A stretch of DNA of 64,000 nt, taken from the NCBI GenBank assembly GCA_019635875.1, contig JAHBYP010000015.1:1-64000 (forward strand), read 5' to 3'. The position numbers and the translations under genes are program-made. Numbering within the stretch: the first letter of the stretch is position 1; each line of letters opens with the position of its first letter. This document shows, in pieces, positions 56,652 through 64,000 of the stretch. The notes below the pieces were generated by a model. That model had not been told where the DNA came from. It saw nothing but the letters and a program-made list of their open reading frames with translations, and searched no databases. The stretch is from Alphaproteobacteria bacterium (GTDB taxonomy: Bacteria; Pseudomonadota; Alphaproteobacteria; Reyranellales; Reyranellaceae).

Positions 56652-57506
56652 ATGCGCCGCTACATCGTCTGCCTGACTTTCGACCACGACCACATGTCCG
56701 GCTTCATCTCGCGTGGCATGACCTCGCCGACGCCGATCTCGCGCGGCGAGTACGACCTCGTCGCCATCCCGCGCATCGTCGAGCTGCTCAGGCGCTACGA
56801 CATCAAGGCGACCTTCTTCACGCCCGGCCACACCATCGAGAGCGCGACCGCCAGCGTCGAGTCGTACGTCGCCGCCGGCCACGAGCTGGCGCATCACGGC
56901 TGGACGCACCGCCTGCCGGTGTCGCTCAGCCGCGAGGAGGAGGAAGAGGAGATCGTGCGCGGCAACGAGGCGATCAGGCGCGTGTCGGGCAAGACCGCGC
57001 GCGGCTACCGCTCGCCGGCCTGGGATCTCAGCCCGCACAGCATTGAGCTGCTGCTCAAGCACGGCATGCGCTACGACAGCTCGATGATGGGCGACGACTA
57101 CGACTGCTACTGGGCGCGCCAGGGCGACCAGGTCGAGCTGCTCAAGCCCTTCGTGCGCGGGCGAGAGACGTCACTCCTGGAGATGCCGATCTCGTGGTCG
57201 CTCGACGACTTCCCGCACTTCGAGTACATGCGCAATCCCAACGGCGGCGTGCAGCAGGGCCTGATGAACGCCTCGGCCGTGCTCGACAATTTCGTCGACG
57301 ACTTCGTCTACATGACCCGGGTACGCGAGCGCGGCATCCTGACCTACACCTTCCATCCGCACGTCATCGGCCGCGGCCATCGCATGATGATGATGGAGCG
57401 CCTGATCCAGAAGCTGATGGAGCACGGCGCGGTGTTCATGACCATGGAAGCCGCCATGGCCGAGTGGCTGTCGTGGCGGCCCGGCAAGCGCGAAGCGGCC
57501 GAGTGA
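56652..57506 (+). CDS. Polysaccharide deacetylase (CE4/NodB homology) family protein
   Basis: A 284-residue NodB-fold protein that, unlike the pair at 19-21 kb, keeps the metal site: Asp-His-Asp in CLTFDHDHMSG and the two His of AGHELAHHGWTH; GYRSPAWDLSPHS supplies the catalytic Arg/Asp region. It resembles HpPgdA-like cytosolic CE4 proteins. No signal peptide. ATG 56652 with GGGAG upstream. Substrate not known; it may be a cyclic imide or N-acetyl sugar. Confidence 0.88.
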   Translation: MRRYIVCLTFDHDHMSGFISRGMTSPTPISRGEYDLVAIPRIVELLRRYDIKATFFTPGHTIESATASVESYVAAGHELAHHGWTHRLPVSLSREEEEEEIVRGNEAIRRVSGKTARGYRSPAWDLSPHSIELLLKHGMRYDSSMMGDDYDCYWARQGDQVELLKPFVRGRETSLLEMPISWSLDDFPHFEYMRNPNGGVQQGLMNASAVLDNFVDDFVYMTRVRERGILTYTFHPHVIGRGHRMMMMERLIQKLMEHGAVFMTMEAAMAEWLSWRPGKREAAE

Positions 57507-57534
57507 GATTGGGACCGCCGGCGTCCCAGGAAGC

Positions 57535-58356
57535 CTAACGGATCGCCAGCCTGAGCATGCGGCAGATGCTGGACATCTTGCCGATCGGGTGATCGACGAA
57601 CAGCGCGATCGACTTGTGGGCTGCCGCGCGCTCGCCCGCCGGCAGATCGGCGGGCCGCAACCGGCCGGCCAGGACGCTGGCGCGGGCCTTGGCGGTGGCG
57701 AGGTTGTCGGCGATGGCGCCGCTCAGGCTGCCGTCGGAATCGGCCGGCGCCAGCAAGGCCCAGACGACGCCCAGCACGCCCGGCCAGTGCGCGAGATGGC
57801 GGTACATGCTGGCCAGCACCCTGCCCTCGTCGCGCTCGCCCAGCATGTTCAGGCGCAGCACAAGCGCCCAGGTCTGCGGGCTCACGTCGGCTTCGGAGAG
57901 CAGCTTGGGCATCGCCGCCCCGGCACCGCCCACCCGCCCCGTGGCGAGCTGGGCGCCCGGCACGACATTGCCCTCGAGGCTCGCCTGCAGCGCCGACAGC
58001 GCCAGCAGGTTCATGGTGTTGCTGATGTCGTAGGTCGCCAGCACCGTCTTGACGCCGGCCAGCGCCGTGGCGTCGAGGCCGACGGCGACCAGCACCTCCG
58101 GCGGCACGCGCGGCAGATCGAGCAGACGCATGCGTTCGCGCAGGCGCTCGGCCTCGCCCTCGATGATGCCCTCGGCGTAGAGCGGTCGCACCGCGGACCA
58201 CGCCCAGGGCAGCGCACCGTCGATGGTCGCAAGGTGGCGCCAGATCAGGTTGACGACGCCGACGCCGAGCGTGGCGCGGATGTCAGCGTAGAGCGCTGCG
58301 ATGTCGCCGGTGGCCTCGGCCTCGGTGATCGCCGGGACGGGATCGCCGGCGCTCAC
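57535..58356 (-). CDS. DehI-like (halocarboxylic acid dehalogenase group I) helical protein
   Basis: A 273-residue, all-helical protein with two similar halves. Segments IAALYADIRATLGVGVVNLIWRHLATIDGALPWAWSAV and the later MYRHLAHWPGVLGVVWALL resemble each other, as in the internally repeated DehI fold of group I 2-haloacid dehalogenases. I recognise the family with moderate certainty only; many genome homologues are annotated as hypothetical. It overlaps the upstream PhyH dioxygenase gene by four bases, so both likely serve one pathway. Confidence 0.5.
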   Translation of the reverse strand: MSAGDPVPAITEAEATGDIAALYADIRATLGVGVVNLIWRHLATIDGALPWAWSAVRPLYAEGIIEGEAERLRERMRLLDLPRVPPEVLVAVGLDATALAGVKTVLATYDISNTMNLLALSALQASLEGNVVPGAQLATGRVGGAGAAMPKLLSEADVSPQTWALVLRLNMLGERDEGRVLASMYRHLAHWPGVLGVVWALLAPADSDGSLSGAIADNLATAKARASVLAGRLRPADLPAGERAAAHKSIALFVDHPIGKMSSICRMLRLAIR

Positions 58357-59234
58357 TCGGCGGCGGCTTTCGCCGAGTCCTGGCCGAGCACGGTGAAGAA
58401 CGAGGCCGATTTCGGCTGCTGCGGCAGCTCCACCTGCCCCGCCTGCAGGCGCGCGAAGCGCGCCGGCTTGCCGCGCACGATCTCGCCCTCATGGGTGCTG
58501 GGCATCGGGTTGCGCGCGATCGGCACGGCGTCGGCGGCAGTGTAGACGCAGATATAGAGGCCGCGCGAGCGATCGCTGCGGTTGGGCTGCGAGCCATGCG
58601 CCAGCTTGGTGTGCATCAGGCAGACCGAGCCGGCCTTGCCGTAGCACGGCACGCTCCTGGCCTTGAGATCCTCCTCGACCTTGGGATCGACCGCACCGGT
58701 GAAGCGCTCGTCCTGGAACAGCGACAGCATCGGCCCCTTGTGCGAGCCGGGCACCACGGTCAGCGCGCCGTTGGTCGCGTCGTTGTCGTCGAGGAACAGC
58801 AGCGCCGTGACGATGTCGTCGTTGGTGTGCGGCGTGTAGGCGAAGTCCTGGTGATAGTCGACCTGGGTACGCGCGCCGGGCAGCTTCAGGTTGATCTTGC
58901 AGTGGTGGAACTTGACGTCCGGGCCGATCAGGTCGGCCACCATGTCAACCGTGCCGGCGTCGCGCATGACCTCGAGATAGGCCGCGGAGATGTCCGACGG
59001 ATTGTTGATGCGCCTGAGCGCCGGCCTGGCCGCGCTGTGCTCGGTGCCCATGTCGAAGCGCGGTCTTCCGTCGACCGTCGGCGGCCCGAACGGCTGGGTA
59101 TGGGCGCGGCTCTGCTCGACCCAGCCGTCGATCTCGGCGCGCAGCGCGGCGAGCTGGCTGGGCGACACGGCGTCCTCGACCACGAGATAGCCGTCGCGCC
59201 AGAACTCCTCGACCTGCTCACGGGTCAACCGCAT
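58353..59234 (-). CDS. Phytanoyl-CoA dioxygenase (PhyH) family protein
   Basis: A 293-residue Fe(II)/2-oxoglutarate dioxygenase. Iron ligands: HxD in VDYHQDFAYTPHTND and the distal His in KLAHGSQPNRSDRSRG, where the following Arg binds 2-oxoglutarate. VVPGSHKGPML is a family signature. The family hydroxylates phytanoyl-CoA, ectoine, halogenated or phosphonate substrates. Start ATG 59234. Downstream overlap (ATGA) with the DehI-like gene. Substrate unknown. Confidence 0.88.
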   Translation of the reverse strand: MRLTREQVEEFWRDGYLVVEDAVSPSQLAALRAEIDGWVEQSRAHTQPFGPPTVDGRPRFDMGTEHSAARPALRRINNPSDISAAYLEVMRDAGTVDMVADLIGPDVKFHHCKINLKLPGARTQVDYHQDFAYTPHTNDDIVTALLFLDDNDATNGALTVVPGSHKGPMLSLFQDERFTGAVDPKVEEDLKARSVPCYGKAGSVCLMHTKLAHGSQPNRSDRSRGLYICVYTAADAVPIARNPMPSTHEGEIVRGKPARFARLQAGQVELPQQPKSASFFTVLGQDSAKAAAE

Positions 59235-59245
59235 AGTTTGCCTCC

Positions 59246-59602
59246 CTAGCGACGCAGCGTGATCATCAGCTGGTCGGGATAGGTGTAGTTACGCGCGTCG
59301 AGCTGCGGCGGCTGGCCGCCGCTGGCGGTGAAGAGCTGGTTGCCGAGGAAACGCGCCTCGAAGCCGCCGCTGATGGTCTCGTAGCCCGCCGCCGAACAGG
59401 CGACGATCAGGGGCGCGATGCCCTTGGAAACCGTCAGGCTGCCCGGCGTCTGGGGCACGGTGCCGAGATCCAGGTTCTCGCGCGTCACCTGGCAGGAGGC
59501 GCCCGGTGGGTCGGACGTCACCCTTACCACCTGGTCAGCCGCCTCATCGGCGCAGGCCGACAGGCACAGCGCCAGCACCATCCATCCACTCGCTCGTCGC
59601 AT
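59246..59602 (-). CDS. Small lipoprotein with PEGA-like domain
   Basis: A 118-residue protein starting at ATG 59602, with GAGGA six bases upstream. The lipobox is LALCLSAC (acylated Cys at residue ~17 after MRRASGWMV). The rest, VRVTSDPPGASCQVTREN...GSLTVSKGIAPLIVACSAAGYE, has the PEGA pattern of a surface-exposed beta domain. It lies 11 bases upstream of the PhyH start region and 96 bases beyond the DprE2 stop. Function unknown. Confidence 0.75.
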   Translation of the reverse strand: MRRASGWMVLALCLSACADEAADQVVRVTSDPPGASCQVTRENLDLGTVPQTPGSLTVSKGIAPLIVACSAAGYETISGGFEARFLGNQLFTASGGQPPQLDARNYTYPDQLMITLRR

Positions 59603-59698
59603 CACCGATCCTCGCAGGCCATGCATCCTTCTATCTTACCTTCGGCATCCGGGAAATCCTGTCGCACCCGCGCCGCTCGCAATTTCACCCCACGGCGG

Positions 59699-60445
59699 TC
59701 AGATCGGCAGCCTGCGGAAGATGCGGTAGGGCACCGACTTGATGATGGCCATGATGACGAACCAGAACCACGGGAAATAGGACTCGCCCGCGCCCCTGCC
59801 CTCGGCCAGCTTCAGCGCCCGCTCGGCCAGAGCCCTGGGCGTGGCCATCAGCGGGCCGTCCTTGACGTTGCCCCAGCTCATGCTGGTGTCGATGAAGCCC
59901 GGCTTGATGTTGATCACCCGCACGCCGGCGCGATCGAGCACGATGCGCAGCCCCTGCAGGAAGGTGTGCAGCCCCGCCTTGGCTGAACCGTAGGTGTAGT
60001 TCGACGCCCGCCCGCGGTCGCCGGCCACCGAACCGAGCACCACGACCACGCCCTTGCGCGCCTCCAGCACCGGCTTGAGCCACAGCAGGATGGAGGCCGC
60101 GCCGGTGAAGTTGGCGTTGATGACATGCGCGCCGAGCTCGGGCGCGGCGTCGATCTCGGCCTGCGAAGGCATGAAGCCGAAGGCGACGAAGACGCCGAGC
60201 GGTCCCTCGCCTTCCGCCGCGACGCGGCGCACGAAGGCCTCGTGCGAGGCCATGTCGAGCGCGTCGAACTCGACCACCGACACGGCGTGGCCGCCGCGGA
60301 TTCGCAGGTCGGTGGCGCTGCGCTCCATGTCCTCGAGGTCGCGGCCGGCGAGCACGACGTCGACGCCGCGCGCGGCGGCGAGCCGCGCGAACTCGCGCGC
60401 GATCGGCGAGGTGGCACCCAGGATCAGCCAGCGGGACATGGTCAT
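59699..60445 (-). CDS. dprE2: Decaprenylphospho-beta-D-erythro-pentosid-2-ulose 2-reductase-like SDR (DprE2)
   Basis: A 248-residue SDR: LILGATSPIAREFARLAA cofactor loop, FGFMPSQAE region, SYG-type catalytic site NYTYGSAKAGLHTFLQGL and the C-terminal KSVPYRIFRRLPI that ends as mycobacterial DprE2 does (IFRKLPI). DprE2 reduces the 2'-keto intermediate to polyprenyl-phospho-D-arabinose with NADH. The start ATG overlaps the DprE1 stop (ATGA), as in mycobacteria, where the two enzymes act as a pair. The protein also has a C-terminal hydrophobic stretch (FVIMAIIKSV) that may bind the membrane. Confidence 0.87.
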   Translation of the reverse strand: MTMSRWLILGATSPIAREFARLAAARGVDVVLAGRDLEDMERSATDLRIRGGHAVSVVEFDALDMASHEAFVRRVAAEGEGPLGVFVAFGFMPSQAEIDAAPELGAHVINANFTGAASILLWLKPVLEARKGVVVVLGSVAGDRGRASNYTYGSAKAGLHTFLQGLRIVLDRAGVRVINIKPGFIDTSMSWGNVKDGPLMATPRALAERALKLAEGRGAGESYFPWFWFVIMAIIKSVPYRIFRRLPI

Positions 60446-61767
60446 GGCGCGCCTCCGCGGATCGCCAGTCGTCGCGACATGCTCGAGCCCAGCCGCCGCT
60501 GCGGATCGACGCGCTCGAGCACGTCCAGGAACGCCGGCAGCCGCCGATACATCGCGGCGAAGCCCTGCGGCGAGAGGCAGGAATCCTTGGCGAGATAGAC
60601 GCGCCCGCCGTGGTCGAGCGTGATGCGCTCCAGATCGCCCAGCAGCTCGACGATGCCCGGCTTGTTGGGGAAGTCGAGCGCCACGCCATAGCCCGGCATC
60701 GGGAAGGACAGCATGCCGGTTCCGGCCGGCCCCATCGCCTTGAGCACCGCAAGGAACGAGCCGGCACGCGACTCGCGGATGCGCTCCAGCAGCGGCACCA
60801 GCGCCGCGGCCGGCACGATGCTCTGGAACTGGCGGAAGCCACGCTTGCCGTACATGCGGTTCCAGCCCAGCAGCGAGTCGAGCGGAAACAGGAATGCATC
60901 GTAGCCGCGCAGGCTCTCGCGCCCGGCCGCCGGCACGCGGGCGCGATAGAGGGCGTTGAAGGCGCGCACCGAGAGCGGATTGAGCACCAGCGACGGCGGC
61001 GTGACCGGCAGGGATTTCGGACTGCGCTTCTTGACCCGGATGTCGGTCGGCGACGGCGTCGCCGTCTCGACGATGCCGCGGCCGAGATTGCCGTCGCTCG
61101 CCAGGGCGTCGAACCAGGCCACCGAATAGGTGGCGCCCACCTCCTCGTGCAGCCTGGCCAGCAGTGCGTCGAGATCCGGCACCGGTCGCTCGCGCACGAT
61201 CAGCGCGTTCGACGGAACGCGGGCAAGGCGCAGGCAGGCGGTGACGATGATCCCCGTGAGCCCGATGCCGCCGACCGTGGCGTCGAACAGCGCCGGATCG
61301 CTGTCGCGCGACACGCGCACGATCTCGCCGCTGGGCAGCATCAGCTCGAACCAGGCGACATGGGCGCCGAAGGCGCCGTCCTTCTCGTGGTTCTTGCCGT
61401 GCACGTCGTTGGCGATCGCGCCGCCCACCGTGACATAGGCGGTGCCCGGGCAGACCGGCACCATCAAGCCGCGTGGCAGGAAGACGTCGAGCAGGCTGCG
61501 AAGGCTGATGCCGGCCTCGACCACGACCTCGCCCGACTCGGCGTCGAAGGCGACGAGGCGATCGAGCCGTTCGGTCATCACCAGGCGGCCGCCCTCGTTG
61601 ACGGCGCAATCGCCGTAGCTGCGGCCCAGGCCGCGCGCGATCAGGCTGCCCGGCCCGCTTCCCGTCATCGCCGCCCGCAACTGGCTGAATCGCTCCGGTC
61701 GCGTCGCCTCGCTGGTGCCGTAGGGCAGCCGGCCCCAGCCGCTGAATGCGGCTGTCTTCCACATCAT
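60442..61767 (-). CDS. dprE1: Decaprenylphosphoryl-beta-D-ribose 2-oxidase-like FAD enzyme (DprE1)
   Basis: A 441-residue FAD oxidoreductase. The FAD domain has GLGRSYGDCAVNEGG and VTVGGAIANDVHGKNHEKDG (the mycobacterial active-site His region, DIHGKNH). The substrate domain has LSFPMPGYGVALDFPNKPG and GGRVYLAKDSCLSP, the latter with the Lys equivalent of Lys418 of M. tuberculosis. At the position of Cys387, the residue hit by benzothiazinones, this protein has Ala. It oxidises the ribose 2'-OH of polyprenyl-phospho-ribose; DprE2 completes the epimerisation. ATG 61767 overlaps the flippase stop. Confidence 0.9.
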   Translation of the reverse strand: MMWKTAAFSGWGRLPYGTSEATRPERFSQLRAAMTGSGPGSLIARGLGRSYGDCAVNEGGRLVMTERLDRLVAFDAESGEVVVEAGISLRSLLDVFLPRGLMVPVCPGTAYVTVGGAIANDVHGKNHEKDGAFGAHVAWFELMLPSGEIVRVSRDSDPALFDATVGGIGLTGIIVTACLRLARVPSNALIVRERPVPDLDALLARLHEEVGATYSVAWFDALASDGNLGRGIVETATPSPTDIRVKKRSPKSLPVTPPSLVLNPLSVRAFNALYRARVPAAGRESLRGYDAFLFPLDSLLGWNRMYGKRGFRQFQSIVPAAALVPLLERIRESRAGSFLAVLKAMGPAGTGMLSFPMPGYGVALDFPNKPGIVELLGDLERITLDHGGRVYLAKDSCLSPQGFAAMYRRLPAFLDVLERVDPQRRLGSSMSRRLAIRGGAP

Positions 61768-62750
61768 GCCGTCGCCTCCCGAGTGACGCGCCGCATGGCG
61801 AGCGGCAGGCAGCCCATGCCCAGCGCGACCGAGAACCACAGGGTGGTGAGCCGCACCAGCGCCGTGGCCGTCACCGCGATCTCGAACGACACGCCGCGCT
61901 GGGTCAGCAGCGCCACCATGCCGATCTCGGTGCCGCCCAGCCCGCCGGGCAGCATGGTGGCCGACCCGACCACCATCGACACCGCGAAGGCGACGGCCGC
62001 GCCCCAGATGTCGATCGCGCCACCCAGCGCGCGCACCACCCACCAGACCTGCACCGCCTCGGCGAACCAGCCCAGCAGCGACAGCAGCAGCGCCGCCAGC
62101 AGGCGCCACGGCGAGCCGAGCTTGGCGAGCTGATTGACCGCGATGCGCAGGCGACCGAACAGCCTTGGCTTGCGCCGCACCACGCCGTATCCCCAGCCGA
62201 CCATGATGGCGAGGTAGCGCGGCCGGACCATCAGGAACACCGCGACCAGGGTAATCGCCGCCATCGGCACGATGGCGCTGACGCTGGCCTGCAGCAGCGC
62301 GATGCCGAGCAGCGCGATGATCACCAGCGCCGCGGCATCGGCGATGCGGTCGGCGGCCACCAGCGCCAGCGTGCGCTCGTAGCCGTGGCCATGCCCGCGC
62401 CGCAGGAACCACAGGCGCAGCGCCTCGCCGATCTTGCCCGGCGTCACGGTCATCGAGAAGCCGGCGACGTAATAGAGCGTGTCGCGCGGCAGGCTGACGC
62501 CCAGCCCCAGGCCGCGCGTGTAGAGATGCCAGCGGATCGCGCGCGTGACGTAGTTTACCAGCGACAGGCCGAGGCAGCCCAGCACGACGCCGGGGCTGAT
62601 GCGCGAAAGCGTCTCGAGCATGGTCTGCGACTCGCCCAGGGCGAAGACGGCAGTGGCAACCAGCATCGACGCCAGCAACCCGCCCGCCAGCCACAGCAGG
62701 GCGCGCCGCCGCCAGGCGGTGCCGACATCGGGTCCGCTGGAACGGCTCAT
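61764..62750 (-). CDS. Flippase-like (LPG synthase TM, UPF0104) integral membrane protein
   Basis: A 328-residue membrane protein of PF03706: about eight helices, with RAIRWHLYTRGLG, YVAGFSMTVTPGKIGEALRLWFLRR, ADRIADAAALVIIALLG and MLPGGLGGTEIGMVALL as family landmarks. Some relatives translocate or modify lipids. Its position between the UbiA-type and DprE1 genes suggests transport of the polyprenyl-phospho-sugar across the inner membrane (inference). In mycobacteria another protein class does this. Confidence 0.85.
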   Translation of the reverse strand: MSRSSGPDVGTAWRRRALLWLAGGLLASMLVATAVFALGESQTMLETLSRISPGVVLGCLGLSLVNYVTRAIRWHLYTRGLGLGVSLPRDTLYYVAGFSMTVTPGKIGEALRLWFLRRGHGHGYERTLALVAADRIADAAALVIIALLGIALLQASVSAIVPMAAITLVAVFLMVRPRYLAIMVGWGYGVVRRKPRLFGRLRIAVNQLAKLGSPWRLLAALLLSLLGWFAEAVQVWWVVRALGGAIDIWGAAVAFAVSMVVGSATMLPGGLGGTEIGMVALLTQRGVSFEIAVTATALVRLTTLWFSVALGMGCLPLAMRRVTREATA

Positions 62751-62759
62751 CTGTCATAT

Positions 62760-62914
62760 CCTTCTCCCCGCGCAGGCGGGGAGAAGGTGCCGAGCGCCAG
62801 CGAGGCGGATGAGGGGCTTCCTCGCGCAACGACTACCGTCGGTGCCGCAGGGACTCCGCGAAGCCCCTCATCCGCCCTTCGGGCACCTTCTCCCCGCCTG
62901 CGCGGGGAGAAGGA
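62760..62914. repeat. Family C compound palindrome, copy 2
   Basis: About 155 bases: outer hairpins ccttctccccgcgcaggcgg-ggagaagg and ccttctccccgcctgcgcgg-ggagaagg, inner arms GGCGGATGAGGGGCTTC / GAAGCCCCTCATCCGCC. The complete form of this family. Inserted within the arabinose cassette between the UbiA and flippase genes. Confidence 0.9.
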
Positions 62915-62918
62915 AATC

Positions 62919-63797
62919 CTAAGCGAAGCGGCCATAGATCAGCACCGCAAAGGTCGCCAGCCAGCCGATCACGCACCACAGGATCATGCGGTCGGTGAGT
63001 AGGATGCGGGTGGGCGATCCCGAGCGCTCCTCGACCATGGTGATCTGCAGGTAGCGCAGGATGCCGGCGACCACGAAAGGCGTGGTGTAGAACACCTTGG
63101 TCGTGCCCAGGCGCTGCATCACGTTGGTGTCGGTGGCGTAGATCAGGTAGGTCACCAGCAGCGCGCCCAGGATGACGGCGATGATCGAATCGAGGAACGG
63201 CTTGCTGTAGCCCTCGATGCTCTTGCGATGCGAAGCGTCGAGGCCCTGCACCAGATCGTCGCGCCGCTTGGCGACGGCGAGGAACAGCGCCAGCAATCCC
63301 GTGGCGATCACCAGCCAGGCGCTGGCCTCGATGCCGATCAGGAAGGCGCCGCCCTCGACACGCAGGACGAAGCCCAGGGCGATCACCATCACGTCGAGGA
63401 TCGCCACCGATTTCAGGCCGAAGGTGTAGGCGACGTTGAGCGCGAAATAGACCGTCACGATCCAGAAGAAGGCACGCGGCAGCCAGAGGAACGAGCCGGC
63501 CAGCGCGAAGGCCAGCAGCGCCGCCATCAACGCGAAGGCAAACGGCACGGCCACCGTACCCGCCGCCAGCGGCCGGCTCTTCTTGCGCGGGTGCACGCGG
63601 TCCGATTCGCGATCGCGGTAATCGTTGAGCACATAGACCGCGCTGGACACGGCGCAGAAGCAGGCGACGCCCAGCGCGACGTTGCGCAGATTGGCGGCGC
63701 TGAGCGCCGCGGGCGTAAAGAACAGGGGCGCGACGACAAACGCGTTCTTTACCCACTGCTCGGGCCGCAGCAGCCTGATGATCGCCAGAACGCTCAT
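62919..63797 (-). CDS. UbiA-type decaprenyl-phosphate phosphoribosyltransferase-like protein
   Basis: A 292-residue membrane prenyltransferase-fold enzyme with about eight or nine helices. It starts LLRPEQWVKNAFVVAPLFF and has the Mg/diphosphate motif NDYRDRESDRVHPRK followed by SRPLAAG, and the second LDVMVIALGFVLRVEGG. These match Rv3806c-type decaprenyl-phosphate 5-phosphoribosyltransferases rather than ubiquinone UbiA. It transfers phosphoribose from PRPP to polyprenyl phosphate, the first step toward polyprenyl-phospho-arabinose. First gene of the cassette; its 3' neighbour is a palindrome. Confidence 0.88.
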   Translation of the reverse strand: MSVLAIIRLLRPEQWVKNAFVVAPLFFTPAALSAANLRNVALGVACFCAVSSAVYVLNDYRDRESDRVHPRKKSRPLAAGTVAVPFAFALMAALLAFALAGSFLWLPRAFFWIVTVYFALNVAYTFGLKSVAILDVMVIALGFVLRVEGGAFLIGIEASAWLVIATGLLALFLAVAKRRDDLVQGLDASHRKSIEGYSKPFLDSIIAVILGALLVTYLIYATDTNVMQRLGTTKVFYTTPFVVAGILRYLQITMVEERSGSPTRILLTDRMILWCVIGWLATFAVLIYGRFA

Positions 63798-63945
63798 GGG
63801 GCTCCCTGCGGTCTCGCTGTGGGCATACTACACCATGGGCCCGAACGCCAGTCAGACACTAGGGGCGGTATTGCGTGTCTCGCCGGCGCCCTCGCTTCGT
63901 CCGAGACGAGGGCGTAGGCTTGCCTTCGTCATCAGGGAGACAACG

Positions 63946-64000
63946 ATGAAGCTCTACATGCACCCGGTTTCGACCACGAGCCGTCCCGTGATGCAGTTCA
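63946..64000 (+). CDS. Glutathione S-transferase N-terminus (cut by window end)
   Basis: Only 18 codons are visible, reading MKLYMHPVSTTSRPVMQF, the first strand and catalytic-Ser turn of a GST N-terminal thioredoxin fold. AGGGAG precedes the ATG. Short but characteristic; class cannot be decided. Confidence 0.6.
   Translation, partial: MKLYMHPVSTTSRPVMQF

Overview
The window is GC-rich alphaproteobacterial chromosome, densely coded with few gaps. The lineage call is an inference: it rests on tripartite uptake systems of every type (ABC, TRAP-TAXI), ABC_sub_bind proteins (PF04392), TauD/PhyH dioxygenases, tandem PuuE-like deacetylases and many REP-like palindromes. This gene style is common in soil Hyphomicrobiales/Rhodospirillales such as Reyranella or Bradyrhizobium relatives; no marker gene fixes the genus. 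No rRNA, tRNA, CRISPR, IS element or complete prophage was seen.

Layout. 1-5 kb: end of an orphan terminase-small-subunit-like gene, then a DapA-type lyase, a FAH-family hydrolase, a GNAT and an amidase. 5-6.7 kb: a degenerate M23 protein behind a hairpin that pairs with its ribosome binding site, and a TauD dioxygenase. 6.8-13.1 kb: a coupled five-gene signalling operon (two ABC_sub_bind proteins, sensor kinase, receiver, receiver-cyclase). 13.1-19 kb: enoyl-CoA hydratase, MepA, ABC-2 exporter, aminotransferase, APH-type kinase. 19-21 kb: two PuuE-like deacetylases. 21-30.3 kb: polar amino-acid-type ABC importer next to hydantoin racemase, degenerate M28-like protein, flavin reductase, N-carbamoyl-D-amino acid hydrolase, ParDE-type toxin-antitoxin pair, OmpA-domain protein and D-hydantoinase. 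30.3-43.2 kb: second DapA-type lyase, AtzA-like amidohydrolase, RraA-like protein, CUT1 sugar ABC importer with SDR, a dihydroceramide-desaturase-like enzyme, Ldh2-type dehydrogenase and IlvD/Edd dehydratase. 43.2-49.2 kb: TRAP-TAXI transporter, DUF4337 protein, second terminase-like gene, sirtuin. 49.2-56.4 kb: branched-chain-type (Liv) ABC importer with an acyl-CoA ligase inside the operon. 56.6-59.6 kb: CE4 deacetylase, DehI-like protein, PhyH dioxygenase, small lipoprotein. 59.7-63.8 kb: DprE2, DprE1, a flippase-like membrane protein and a UbiA-type phosphoribosyltransferase, followed by the start of a glutathione S-transferase gene.

How it works together. Most of the window is scavenging metabolism: importers paired with hydrolases, dehydratases and aldolase-type lyases for hydantoins/carbamoyl amino acids, sugar acids and CoA-activated acids. 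Three parts stand out. (1) The DprE1-DprE2-UbiA-flippase cassette is the polyprenyl-phospho-D-arabinofuranose route best known from mycobacteria. (2) The desaturase has all three histidine boxes and flanking sequence of eukaryotic sphingolipid delta-4 desaturases. (3) In the signalling operon periplasmic binding proteins are coupled to a kinase and a nucleotide cyclase with no permease or ATPase present, which suggests sensing rather than transport. Two near-identical stretches of terminase-like genes lie in opposite orientation about 47 kb apart, and at least three families of intergenic palindromes punctuate the region.
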